Positions 1-5,964 of a DNA stretch of 28,729 bases are shown here, in pieces (position 1 is the first letter of the stretch; the number at the start of each line of letters is the position of its first letter). The DNA comes from a virus: IMG/VR virus record IMGVR_UViG_3300043449_000662, positions 1 through 28,729 of that record; one strand, written 5' to 3'. Under the pieces are notes generated by a model that had not been told where the DNA came from, did not search any database, and saw only the letters and a program-made list of their open reading frames with translations. Position numbers and translations under genes: made by a program.

Positions 1-2
1 CT

Positions 3-293
3 CTTTGTGGCCTGGAGATTAAGGGCAAGCGCTGGGTCGTCGAACACATGCGACCGCTTGGCCTGGGCGGAACGAATGAGGTCGAAGATAACCTCCGGCC
101 AGTCCATGAGGCTTGCGCAAGAGAAAAAACGATTGAGGACGTTAAAGCAATCGCTCGCGCGAAACGTATCAAAATGCGGGCGATTGGCATTGAGACGAGC
201 GGAAAAAAGATCCAGTCCAGAGGCTTCCCGCGAGCTGAAAAACAAGCGCGCATAGAAAAACAAAAGCTGCCGCCGAGGAGCCTATACGAATGA
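3..293 (+). CDS. HNH endonuclease, 5' end cut by the window edge
   Basis: The frame is open from the left edge to TGA at 291-293, giving 96 visible residues with no start seen. The pieces fit an HNH nuclease: a Cys near the start (CGLEIKGKRW), EHMRPLGLGG with the first His, EDNL with the Asn, and VHEACA with the last His, followed by a KT..D stretch. The tail is basic (Lys/Arg rich), as is common for DNA-binding HNH proteins. Phage HNH nucleases often assist terminase cleavage, but this gene sits on the integrase side and its role is not shown by the sequence. Its stop overlaps the next start (ATGA). Annotating from the ATG at 48 would drop the Cys and call the gene too short. Confidence 0.8.
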   Translation, partial: LCGLEIKGKRWVVEHMRPLGLGGTNEVEDNLRPVHEACAREKTIEDVKAIARAKRIKMRAIGIETSGKKIQSRGFPRAEKQARIEKQKLPPRSLYE

Positions 294-598
294 ATGGCGT
301 CGTGTTCATGTTGAGCAAGGAGCAGCGGGAGAGGCTCAAACCGGCTTTCGCGCTCTATGAGAAAATCGGCGCCGCCATCGGATCGTCAAAGGGCCAAGAC
401 GTGGTCAACGCCTTCGCCCTGCTCATCGCCGCCAACTGCTCGGCCAGGGGCTACGACGTGGAAGATGTGATCGATTTTCTGGAAGAAGCGACCGAGGAGG
501 TTTTCCAAGCGATCGTCGTCAGCGGCGAGATAAAGGAAAACAACGTCGTGGACATCAATGATTTTATGACGCCGGTCAATAAAAAGGACGGGCATTGA
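290..598 (+). CDS. Small helical protein of unknown function
   Basis: 102 residues starting in an ATGA overlap with the HNH gene, so translation is probably coupled; GAGGAG lies about 10 bases upstream. A second ATG at 308 is possible. The sequence is mostly helical, with a hydrophobic centre (NAFALLIAANCSARGYD) and an acidic C-terminal half (DVIDFLEEATEEV). No signal peptide or membrane segment is seen. I do not recognise a family. Its place between an HNH gene and the excisionase/integrase pair makes it part of the early or lysogeny-side operon. Confidence 0.6.
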   Translation: MNGVVFMLSKEQRERLKPAFALYEKIGAAIGSSKGQDVVNAFALLIAANCSARGYDVEDVIDFLEEATEEVFQAIVVSGEIKENNVVDINDFMTPVNKKDGH

Positions 599-634
599 CA
601 CTAAAGTATCAGCAAGGGTAAAAGGAATACTGCG

Positions 635-985
635 ATGGCGGAAGCTATGGCTAAATTGATGAACCTGGAAGAGGCGTCCGGCATCCTCGGCATATGCAGC
701 CGTCAGATGCGGAAGATAATCAAGGAAGGGAAAATCCCTTTCGTGAATGTCGGCAATAAGACCCGCCCAGCTTACAGGTTCAGGCCCGCCGACATCGATG
801 CGTTTATTTCGGGGAGGATCACACTATGCCAGCCAAAATTACAGGCCTCATCAAGCGTGGAGACGTCTGGCATTTCGACTTCCGGCTTCAAGGTCATCGA
901 TTTCACGGAACTACACATGAAAATGAGCGGGGGAAAGCCGAAAGGCGGCTCGCGGAAATCAAAGCCGAGAAATCTGAGTATCTAA
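635..985 (+). CDS. Excisionase-like helix-turn-helix protein
   Basis: 116 residues; AAGGA lies 8 bases before the ATG. Residues 8-60 have the shape of an AlpA/MerR-type winged helix: LEEASGILGICSRQMRKII is the helix-turn-helix, EGKIPFVNVGNKTRPAYRF the wing, and RPADIDAFI the closing helix. Small proteins of this fold next to an integrase are usually excisionases or directionality factors, and that role is inferred here. The domain ends by about residue 63. The rest (Ser/Lys/Gly rich, no fold seen) overlaps the integrase gene by 160 bases in another frame. Either the tail is a true overlap or a homologous short version has lost its stop codon. Confidence 0.7.
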   Translation: MAEAMAKLMNLEEASGILGICSRQMRKIIKEGKIPFVNVGNKTRPAYRFRPADIDAFISGRITLCQPKLQASSSVETSGISTSGFKVIDFTELHMKMSGGKPKGGSRKSKPRNLSI

Positions 986-1914
986 AACAGCTGAACGGGA
1001 CGATCCCGTGGACGTTTGGCATGGCCGCAACCACCTGGTGGGAGCATAAGGGCCAGCATCGCAAAGACCACAAGGATGTCGTGCGTTTTTTGAAATGGCT
1101 TAACTTGCAAATCGGCTCGAAAAGAGCGCTTGCCACGATCGACAACCAGGTCGTGGCCCAGCTCGTCGCCAAGCGCCGCGCCGAGGATGTAACCGCCGGC
1201 ACCGTCAATCGCTCGGTCACTGAGCCAATGCGCGCGATCCTGCGCTACGCCGAGTTCCTTGAGCAGCCGGTCAAGCGGATCAACTGGCGTGAGCATCTCC
1301 TGAAAGAGGACGCCGAGCGCGTCCGCGAGATGTCAGCCGACGAGGAGCAGCTTCTATTTGCCGCCTTCCGGCAAGACTTTCTGCCGATCATCAAGTTCCT
1401 GCTCTCCACCGGCATCCGGCGCGCCGAGGCCTGCAACCTGGTCTGGAACGACGTGGACATGAACACCGCCACCATGACCGTGCGCGGCAAGGGCGGGACG
1501 GTCGATCGGCGCCCGCTGCCAAAAGCCGCTATGGCGATCCTTCAGGGCGAGCTGGGCAATCACCCTACCCGCGTCTTTACCTATGTCGTCAAACGCCATG
1601 AGTTCGCCAACGCGCCGCTCGGCTCCCGCGTTCCGATCTGCCCCGACACCCTCTCCACCGCTTATTGGAGAGCCAGGAAAAATTCCGGCGTCACCGATCT
1701 GCGCCTGCATGACATCCGGCACACGACCGCCTCTCGTGTCGTGCGCAAGACAGGCAACCTGATGGCGGCGAGCAAGGCTCTCGGCCACAAGCGGATCACG
1801 ACGACCCAGCGCTACGCCCACCTCGCCGCCGAGGACGTGCGCGCCGCTCTGGACGCAGCCGCATCTCCCACAATCGTCCCACAGGACAAGCAGGATAAGG
1901 CTGCAAATGATTGA
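826..1914 (+). CDS. int: Tyrosine recombinase / phage integrase
   Basis: 362 residues, normal length for the family. The N-terminus (VWHFDFRLQGHRFHGTT) resembles the arm-type DNA-binding domain, followed by a SAM-like core-binding domain at about 60-160 and the catalytic domain at 170-335. Catalytic residues can be read: R198 in STGIRRAE, K222 in GKGG, H295 and R298 in HDIRH, H321 in LGHK, and the nucleophile Y330 in QRYAH. The start is supported by GGGGAGGA 6 bases upstream. It would recombine the attP at 1948-1985, 34 bases downstream, with a host tRNA-Gly gene. Two likely arm-type sites (TCCCACA at 1866 and 1877) lie inside its 3' end. Confidence 0.95.
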   Translation: MPAKITGLIKRGDVWHFDFRLQGHRFHGTTHENERGKAERRLAEIKAEKSEYLKQLNGTIPWTFGMAATTWWEHKGQHRKDHKDVVRFLKWLNLQIGSKRALATIDNQVVAQLVAKRRAEDVTAGTVNRSVTEPMRAILRYAEFLEQPVKRINWREHLLKEDAERVREMSADEEQLLFAAFRQDFLPIIKFLLSTGIRRAEACNLVWNDVDMNTATMTVRGKGGTVDRRPLPKAAMAILQGELGNHPTRVFTYVVKRHEFANAPLGSRVPICPDTLSTAYWRARKNSGVTDLRLHDIRHTTASRVVRKTGNLMAASKALGHKRITTTQRYAHLAAEDVRAALDAAASPTIVPQDKQDKAAND

Positions 1915-2102
1915 TATGTCTGGGATCTATGCTTGCTGGAAGCGCATCTTGGGAAGCTGTCGTTCTACCACTGAACTACGCCCGCGCGCTTTTGTAAAGC
2001 ACAGAAATCATTACAGCTTCTCTAGCGCCTCGGCAAGACCCCCAGAACAAAAACTAGAACAAAACGGGCCATGTGGGAGTTTTGTGGGACAGATCTCCCA
2101 CA
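1866..2102. promoter_or_regulatory. Candidate integrase arm-type sites flanking attP
   Basis: The 7-mer TCCCACA occurs at 1866-1872 and 1877-1883 (start to start 11 bases). Its complement TGTGGGA occurs at 2072-2078 and 2083-2089 (again 11 bases), and TCCCACA returns at 2096-2102. The last two form a 10-bp inverted repeat (TTTTGTGGGA, 2080-2089, with 2096-2105). Five copies within 240 bases around the core, spaced by one helical turn, match how arm sites flank an integrase core. Between core and right arm is a second direct repeat, AGAACAAAA at 2044 and 2056, which could bind Xis or a host factor. The protein assignments are inference. Confidence 0.6.
1948..1985 (-). other. attP: attP core: 5' half of a tRNA-Gly(CCC) gene
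   Basis: Read on the minus strand from 1985, the bases give acceptor strand GCGGGCG, a D-arm with GTTC/GAAC stem and loop AGTGGTA, and an anticodon loop TTCCCAA with anticodon CCC. Similarity to tRNA-Gly stops just past the loop: the 3' side of the anticodon stem, the T-arm and the CCA end are absent. This is therefore not a working tRNA but the identity block used for integration. Integrase and late genes lie on the two sides, so no host junction is present here and the sequence is best read as attP of an unintegrated genome. Confidence 0.8.
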
Positions 2103-2253
2103 AAATTCACTACATTGTTCGCCGCCTGTTCTCTCGCTCAAAAATTACCGGCGCCCGCCACTGGGGATCGCCCGGCACCAATAACCCTCCCCCGGCTGGC
2201 CGCCCGCCGCGCGTGAGGGTTCGCATCTCCCTGGGCGGCCAGGAGATGTCAGA
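1986..2253. other. Non-coding attP right arm and leader of the next gene
   Basis: About 270 bases with no credible gene. The left 120 bases hold the AGAACAAAA repeat pair and the TGTGGGA/TCCCACA sites. The rest is GC-rich and ends in CAGGAG, a good ribosome site 7 bases before the ATG at 2254. I see no convincing -35/-10 pair. Confidence 0.5.
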
Positions 2254-2574
2254 ATGAGCTTTGAGGCTATCATCAACGACCAGCGCGCCATCTCGCGCCT
2301 GACCGTCGCCATTAACTCGATCGTCGCTCAGCAAGTGTTCGATGGCCGGGCCAACAAGCCGTGGATCTATGACGACACCCAGCGCATGCTCGGCGTCGCC
2401 TGGAACCTGGATCTTGCCTCCCTGGCGCCGACCCAGCAGTCGGGCGACCACTATGGCCTCGTCTCTGAGACGCAGGCGCCGGCGAACCCCAAGCTGGAAG
2501 CGCTCAGCAAGATCATCTCGGATCAGCTGGAGACGATCGAAGAGAAGCCGGCCAAGCGTAAGGCGGCGGCATGA
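2254..2574 (+). CDS. Small phage protein of unknown function
   Basis: 106 residues; CAGGAG precedes the ATG by 7 bases. The N-terminal third (SFEAIINDQRAISRLTVAI) is helical, the middle has WIYDDTQRMLGVAWNLD, and the C-terminus is Lys/Glu rich and ends KPAKRKAAA. There is no signal peptide, membrane segment or known motif. It is coupled to the next gene by an ATGA overlap. It runs towards the late operon and shares no promoter with it, so it is probably expressed separately. Family not recognised. Confidence 0.6.
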   Translation: MSFEAIINDQRAISRLTVAINSIVAQQVFDGRANKPWIYDDTQRMLGVAWNLDLASLAPTQQSGDHYGLVSETQAPANPKLEALSKIISDQLETIEEKPAKRKAAA

Positions 2575-2768
2575 GAGCCGCCCTTGAAATCTTCGAGGCG
2601 GCGATGATCGTTTTCCTGATCGGGCTGGTCGTCATCCTCGGGGTGGCGGCCCTCGTTCATACGTTTCTCGACCCGCCAGAAACAAAAAAGGCCCGGCTAG
2701 AGTTTCCTCCAGCCGGGTATTTCTGTCCCCTCGACCATGAGGGGCATTGCGCTGCGAAAGCTGATTGA
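2571..2768 (+). CDS. Small single-span membrane protein
   Basis: 65 residues, starting in an ATGA overlap with the gene before it. Residues about 11-32 form one transmembrane helix (AMIVFLIGLVVILGVAALVH). The C-terminal third overlaps the hairpin that ends the opposite late operon (2692-2717), and the stop codon overlaps its own terminator hairpin at 2767. The N-terminal half looks real; the tail after about residue 40 may be shaped by the terminator. Function unknown. Confidence 0.5.
   Translation: MRAALEIFEAAMIVFLIGLVVILGVAALVHTFLDPPETKKARLEFPPAGYFCPLDHEGHCAAKAD
2684..2717 (-). terminator. Rho-independent terminator of the late operon
   Basis: On the minus strand CCCGGCT and AGCCGGG pair (7 bp, 12-base loop), followed by CC and six T. 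It lies about 70 bases past the last late gene (stop at 2786) and inside the 3' part of the convergent + strand ORF. Confidence 0.75.
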
Positions 2769-2795
2769 GGGCTACGGCCCTCTTTCTATCTTCGC
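2767..2795 (+). terminator. Rho-independent terminator of the short + strand operon
   Basis: GAGGGC and GCCCTC form a 6-bp stem around a TACG tetraloop (UNCG type), followed by TTTCTATCTTC. It begins at the stop codon of the 65-aa gene. The tail is broken by C, so strength is moderate. Confidence 0.55.
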
Positions 2796-3064
2796 TTCTC
2801 TATTGCGGCCTCTATTCTCTCAACAGACTTTAAGATGCTTTCCAGCTTCTCTGCGGATCTGGCTTGTCCAGTTTCCAGATCTCTCACGCGGGTCTCGATG
2901 TCTTTCTGCGCGACCGTCAGATGCGACAGACCCTGGTGGGTTGCATCAGATCGTTCAGTCATCGACCCCCAGGCGATAAAGCCGGCGCCGGCCAGAGCCA
3001 CAAGGTTCACGATATTACCTAAAGAGAAATCCCATCTAATGTGGCCGGTCGGTTCTTCGTCCAT
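2786..3064 (-). CDS. Small membrane protein with coiled-coil tail, last gene of the late operon
   Basis: 92 residues. The start is placed at the ATG at 3064, which shares a base with the stop of the o-spanin gene (TAATG); an upstream in-frame ATG at 3079 is less likely. One transmembrane helix at about 20-38 (NIVNLVALAGAGFIAWGSM) is followed by a charged helix with heptad-like spacing to the end. This shape is frequent for accessory proteins in phage lysis cassettes, for example holin regulators. That role is suggested only by shape and position. Confidence 0.65.
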   Translation of the reverse strand: MDEEPTGHIRWDFSLGNIVNLVALAGAGFIAWGSMTERSDATHQGLSHLTVAQKDIETRVRDLETGQARSAEKLESILKSVERIEAAIEKRR

Positions 3065-3276
3065 TATTTCACCCTGCAAGCATCGCGGAATTTGCCATAG
3101 TCAGTAACCAGGCGGCGCAGCTCGGCGTCTTTATGGAGCGCTCGCATTTCAGCGGCGGCTCGCTTCATCTGGTCGGCGGAATAATTGACCAGGGGCGGGC
3201 AACCGCCGCCCCCCGTCGATTGGCAGGCAGCGAGATTAAAAAGTGCCGCCGTTAAGGCGATCGATTGTTTCATCAT
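3064..3276 (-). CDS. Outer-membrane spanin lipoprotein (o-spanin, Rz1-like)
   Basis: 70 residues. The ATG at 3276 (or the next codon) follows GAGGACAG. MMKQSIALTAALFNLAAC is a lipoprotein signal with lipobox LAAC. The mature part is short and helical with two more Cys. The start lies inside the 3' end of the preceding TM/coiled-coil gene in another frame (overlap 3236-3276), the typical Rz/Rz1 arrangement. The pair would link inner and outer membranes and fuse them in the last step of lysis. The longer frame up to 3363 has no ribosome site and no signal peptide. Confidence 0.7.
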   Translation of the reverse strand: MMKQSIALTAALFNLAACQSTGGGGCPPLVNYSADQMKRAAAEMRALHKDAELRRLVTDYGKFRDACRVK

Positions 3277-3448
3277 CTGTCCTCGCCTGGGCAATGATCT
3301 CGGCGCGCTTCTTGTCGATCGCCGCCTGCTCCTCCAGCTTGCGCAGACGCTCGGAAAGCACACCCTTCTCGCGCTCCAGGGAGAGAGCGAAGATGAACAG
3401 GGTCACTCCGAAAGCGCCCAGCAAGCCGATGATCAGGATCGTCATCAT
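3236..3448 (-). CDS. Inner-membrane spanin (i-spanin, Rz-like)
   Basis: 70 residues from the ATG at 3448, which overlaps the holin stop (ATGA). Residues 3-24 are one transmembrane helix (TILIIGLLGAFGVTLFIFAL); the rest is a charged coiled coil (SLEREKGVLSERLRKLEEQ and onward). It is followed by an overlapping lipoprotein gene, so the two make a spanin pair. At 70 aa it is shorter than lambda Rz, though short i-spanins exist. The assignment rests on topology and order, not on a sequence motif. Confidence 0.65.
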   Translation of the reverse strand: MMTILIIGLLGAFGVTLFIFALSLEREKGVLSERLRKLEEQAAIDKKRAEIIAQARTDDETIDRLNGGTF

Positions 3449-3624
3449 TTCGTGGCAGGCGGGGTCGAGGTGATCGAGCGCATGACAGCCATCACGACAG
3501 ACATGGCGATGATCGACCAGCCGGCCTTCGGATCCTGCAGAAAAGAGTTCCAATCGGCGACCGCCAAGGCGCCGAAAGCCGCCGTCAGAGCCGACATCAA
3601 ATAAGTTCTCCAACCAATAAGCAT
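3445..3624 (-). CDS. Putative holin
   Basis: 59 residues from the ATG at 3624, which has AGGAGAA 5 bases upstream; the in-frame extension to 3678 lacks one. Two hydrophobic segments (about 8-22 and 34-48) are separated by WNSFLQDPKAGW, with a basic start and a polar tail, the layout of a two-span holin. It lies between endolysin and spanins, where a holin is expected. It would permeabilise the inner membrane at a set time and release the endolysin. No motif proves this. Confidence 0.6.
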   Translation of the reverse strand: MLIGWRTYLMSALTAAFGALAVADWNSFLQDPKAGWSIIAMSVVMAVMRSITSTPPATK

Positions 3625-3634
3625 ATGCGTTCTC

Positions 3635-3778
3635 CTAGTTGCAGGGATTGCGGGTGTTATCTCTGGCGAGGCATTCAACGTATTTCGCTGATGTGCATCC
3701 CGTCAGAAGAGTTGCTGCGCCGAACAGCGCCAGGCAGAACAATGCCGCCAGCGTTAGAAATCGGATCGTCTCGGTCAT
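3635..3778 (-). CDS. Small lipoprotein of the lysis cassette
   Basis: 47 residues from the ATG at 3778, which overlaps the endolysin stop (ATGA). MTETIRF, a hydrophobic stretch and ATLLTGC give a lipoprotein signal with Cys28 as the modified residue. Only about 20 residues remain after cleavage (TSAKYVECLARDNTRNPCN), with two more Cys. It could be a second o-spanin-like partner or another envelope protein; I cannot tell. Calling it from the upstream ATG at 3820 would bury the signal peptide. Confidence 0.65.
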   Translation of the reverse strand: MTETIRFLTLAALFCLALFGAATLLTGCTSAKYVECLARDNTRNPCN

Positions 3779-4152
3779 GTTTCGATCTGAACGTGAGGGC
3801 CATCGACGATGGATTTCCATTCGACGCCGTAGGTGATCGCCTTCGTCAGCCCCAGCTCTTTGGCCGCAGCTTTGAACGCCTTGTTGACGATGGTCTGGTA
3901 GTCAGCAAGCTTCCATGACACCTCACCGCCAGGCTTAGCGACGAAATCAATCGCCTTGCCGCGAAGGTGATAGCTGTTCATCGTGCGGCTCTTGCCGGTT
4001 TTCACCAGATACGCCTGGCGCTCTTTTGTGCGCAGTCCTTCGGTAATCTCAAACGGGATCGGGCTGATTTCGCGGGCGCGCTTCACCAGCTGCACGAGCG
4101 TAGGATCGACCCCCCGCATGCGCACGAGGCTTGTTGCATTCAGTTTCGTCAT
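3775..4152 (-). CDS. Endolysin, M15-type peptidase (L-alanyl-D-glutamate type)
   Basis: 125 residues. The start is at the ATG at 4152, with GGGAG 5 bases upstream and an overlap with the stop of the small ORF before it; the frame extends to 4227 but without such support. Zinc ligands of the VanY/T5-endolysin type can be read: H62 and D69 in YHLRGKAIDF, and H120 in DGPHVQIE. EGLRTKERQ at about 38-46 matches the substrate-side loop seen in the family. It would cut the peptide stem of peptidoglycan. No signal peptide, so it depends on a holin. Confidence 0.85.
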   Translation of the reverse strand: MTKLNATSLVRMRGVDPTLVQLVKRAREISPIPFEITEGLRTKERQAYLVKTGKSRTMNSYHLRGKAIDFVAKPGGEVSWKLADYQTIVNKAFKAAAKELGLTKAITYGVEWKSIVDGPHVQIET

Positions 4153-4262
4153 TGCAGCTCCCAATGCACAAGCCGCCCAATGTCGAAGAGCAGGCGGCAA
4201 AGAAAAAGGGCTGCACCGATCAGGCACAGCCCTTTGATGAATTGGATCTCGTCGTCCGGCAT
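4149..4262 (-). CDS. 37-aa single-span membrane protein
   Basis: A short ORF that exactly fills the gap between the ejection protein and the endolysin. Its ATG shares a base with the stop before it (TAATG), and its TGA overlaps the endolysin ATG (ATGA). It begins MPDDEIQFIKGLCL, continues into a hydrophobic helix (LIGAALFLCRLLFDIGRLV) and ends HWELQ. Double coupling argues that it is translated. A role in lysis is suggested by position only. Confidence 0.6.
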   Translation of the reverse strand: MPDDEIQFIKGLCLIGAALFLCRLLFDIGRLVHWELQ

Positions 4263-5962
4263 TACGGCTCGTCGAGGAGACCTCGGACAGCAGCAGCTCC
4301 GGCTATGCCGCCGAACGGTTGCGTCGCACGAGCCGCGCCGCGCTGGATCCTATTCGGAGGAGGCAGAACAGGGTTCCTGGTGCCGCCTGCCCTAACAACG
4401 CGCATCGCCTCGTTGACGTTGCGCCTCGTCAGTCGATCTCCGAGAACTTTTGCGCCATGCGTAACGCCTGTGATTGCGAGCGCGAGTTCAGGATAATCAT
4501 GCAGGATTGAACCCAGAGCGAGAGCCGATACCGGCCCTTTCAACGGTGAATAATTGCCGATCTTTCGCGCCGCGTTCTCTGCCGTATTGCCTCTGACGCC
4601 AACCTCCATTGCCGCGTTTTCGTCAGGCGTATAGGCCTGGGTGCCGTTTTTCTCCCAGACGCTGCGGAGGTTTTGGCGCATGGCGTTGTTGATGTTGCCG
4701 CCGGAATAGGTCGAGCCAGCGCGGTTCTGTGCGCGCCACATTGCGTCGTCCAGCTCGTTAGCCTTGGAGTAGGATCCCCAGTGCCTGTTGCCTTCAGCCA
4801 GGTTCGCCGCCGAGACCGTGCCGTCTCCACCGACAAAATGGTGGTCGGCGGGGTTGGTGAGGAGCTTGTCGAACTCATCCATCAGCATTGAGCCAAAGCG
4901 CGCCTCGTTGTCGTCGTCGGCGCGGCGGATATTCTGGATCATGCTCCTGACGTTTTGGATCTGTGTCGGCGTCGGCATACCGAGACCCATCGCCTGCATC
5001 TGCTTGAGCTTGTCCAGCTCTCGCATCACGCCGATCGGTTTTGATGTGATGGACGATGACCAGCCCTGAGACTGCAGCTTTTTCATCAGGGCGTCGCGCA
5101 TGTCGCCGACAAAGGCTGGCGTGTATCGACCGCCGGAGTTCTCAAACCGATCGTAAAAGGCCTGCGCCGTATCCTTCAGGCTCTGCGTCGATGGCGAGCG
5201 AGCGACCCGCTCTGCAGCATTTGTCAGAGCAGCGGCGTTTCTGACGCCGGCGCCGAGGGCATGACCGGCTGCGCCGCCGGCTGTGCCGACCAGGGAGCCT
5301 TTCAGCATCTGATCCGGCATCTCGGCGATCGTGTCAGCGTCGCCTGCAGCCTGGACGGCGCCAGTGACAGCGCCCGCGCCCATGCTATTTTTCAGCGCCT
5401 CATAATTGGCTCTGGAAGCCGCAGGAGCGACCGCAGCTCTAGGGGCGACAGATCCAGCGACAGCCGGCAAAGACGCGCCAGCGCCTTCCGTAGCCACAGG
5501 CAGCGACGCCCCAGCTCTGGTGAGCAGCGGGACACCCGCCTCAACCGCTTTTTTGCCGGCCATGAGACCGCGCAGGCCGGTGAATACCTCGCCGCCGGCG
5601 ATCGACGCGGGGATGGATCCGACGACCTCGGCGCCAGTGCCATACCAGCCGGTCGATTTATCTGCGGCATCCAGTGCGCGCCGCTCATAGTCGCGCGCGT
5701 TGGTGTATCGCTCGCCGAACGTGTTGCCGACTGCGCCGCGACCGCCAAAGATCCCTTTCAGTGCAGCTGACGCCTCATCGCCAAAGCCGAGCGCAGCGCC
5801 CTGCTTGAACTTGCGCATCATGCCGGAGGTGAAATCAGTCGGCGGCTCTGCCGAGCTGTGCAGCTTGTTAAATGCCGCCTCGATCGTCGCCCATTCCGGG
5901 GTTCCCTGCTTGTCGGCATTATTGACGAGCCAGCCCGCAAGCTCCTTGAGATCTTCAGACAT
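4262..5962 (-). CDS. Putative DNA-ejection (internal virion) protein
   Basis: 566 residues. The N-terminal 60 residues are helical; a Gly/Ala-rich amphipathic middle follows (for example GAALGFGDEASAALKGIFGG and Ala/Gly/Val stretches to about 260), typical of membrane-active ejection proteins. The C-terminal half is helical and charged. It is the third of three long proteins between the tail hub and the lysis genes, where P22-like phages carry gp7, gp20 and gp16. These enter the cell ahead of the DNA. I assign it by composition and order; there is no enzymatic motif. Confidence 0.6.
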   Translation of the reverse strand: MSEDLKELAGWLVNNADKQGTPEWATIEAAFNKLHSSAEPPTDFTSGMMRKFKQGAALGFGDEASAALKGIFGGRGAVGNTFGERYTNARDYERRALDAADKSTGWYGTGAEVVGSIPASIAGGEVFTGLRGLMAGKKAVEAGVPLLTRAGASLPVATEGAGASLPAVAGSVAPRAAVAPAASRANYEALKNSMGAGAVTGAVQAAGDADTIAEMPDQMLKGSLVGTAGGAAGHALGAGVRNAAALTNAAERVARSPSTQSLKDTAQAFYDRFENSGGRYTPAFVGDMRDALMKKLQSQGWSSSITSKPIGVMRELDKLKQMQAMGLGMPTPTQIQNVRSMIQNIRRADDDNEARFGSMLMDEFDKLLTNPADHHFVGGDGTVSAANLAEGNRHWGSYSKANELDDAMWRAQNRAGSTYSGGNINNAMRQNLRSVWEKNGTQAYTPDENAAMEVGVRGNTAENAARKIGNYSPLKGPVSALALGSILHDYPELALAITGVTHGAKVLGDRLTRRNVNEAMRVVRAGGTRNPVLPPPNRIQRGAARATQPFGGIAGAAAVRGLLDEP

Positions 5963-5964
5963 TC

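Noticed and set aside
1948-1985. Functional tRNA-Gly gene
   Set aside because: Only the 5' half is present; the T-arm, the 3' acceptor strand and the 3' part of the anticodon stem are missing.
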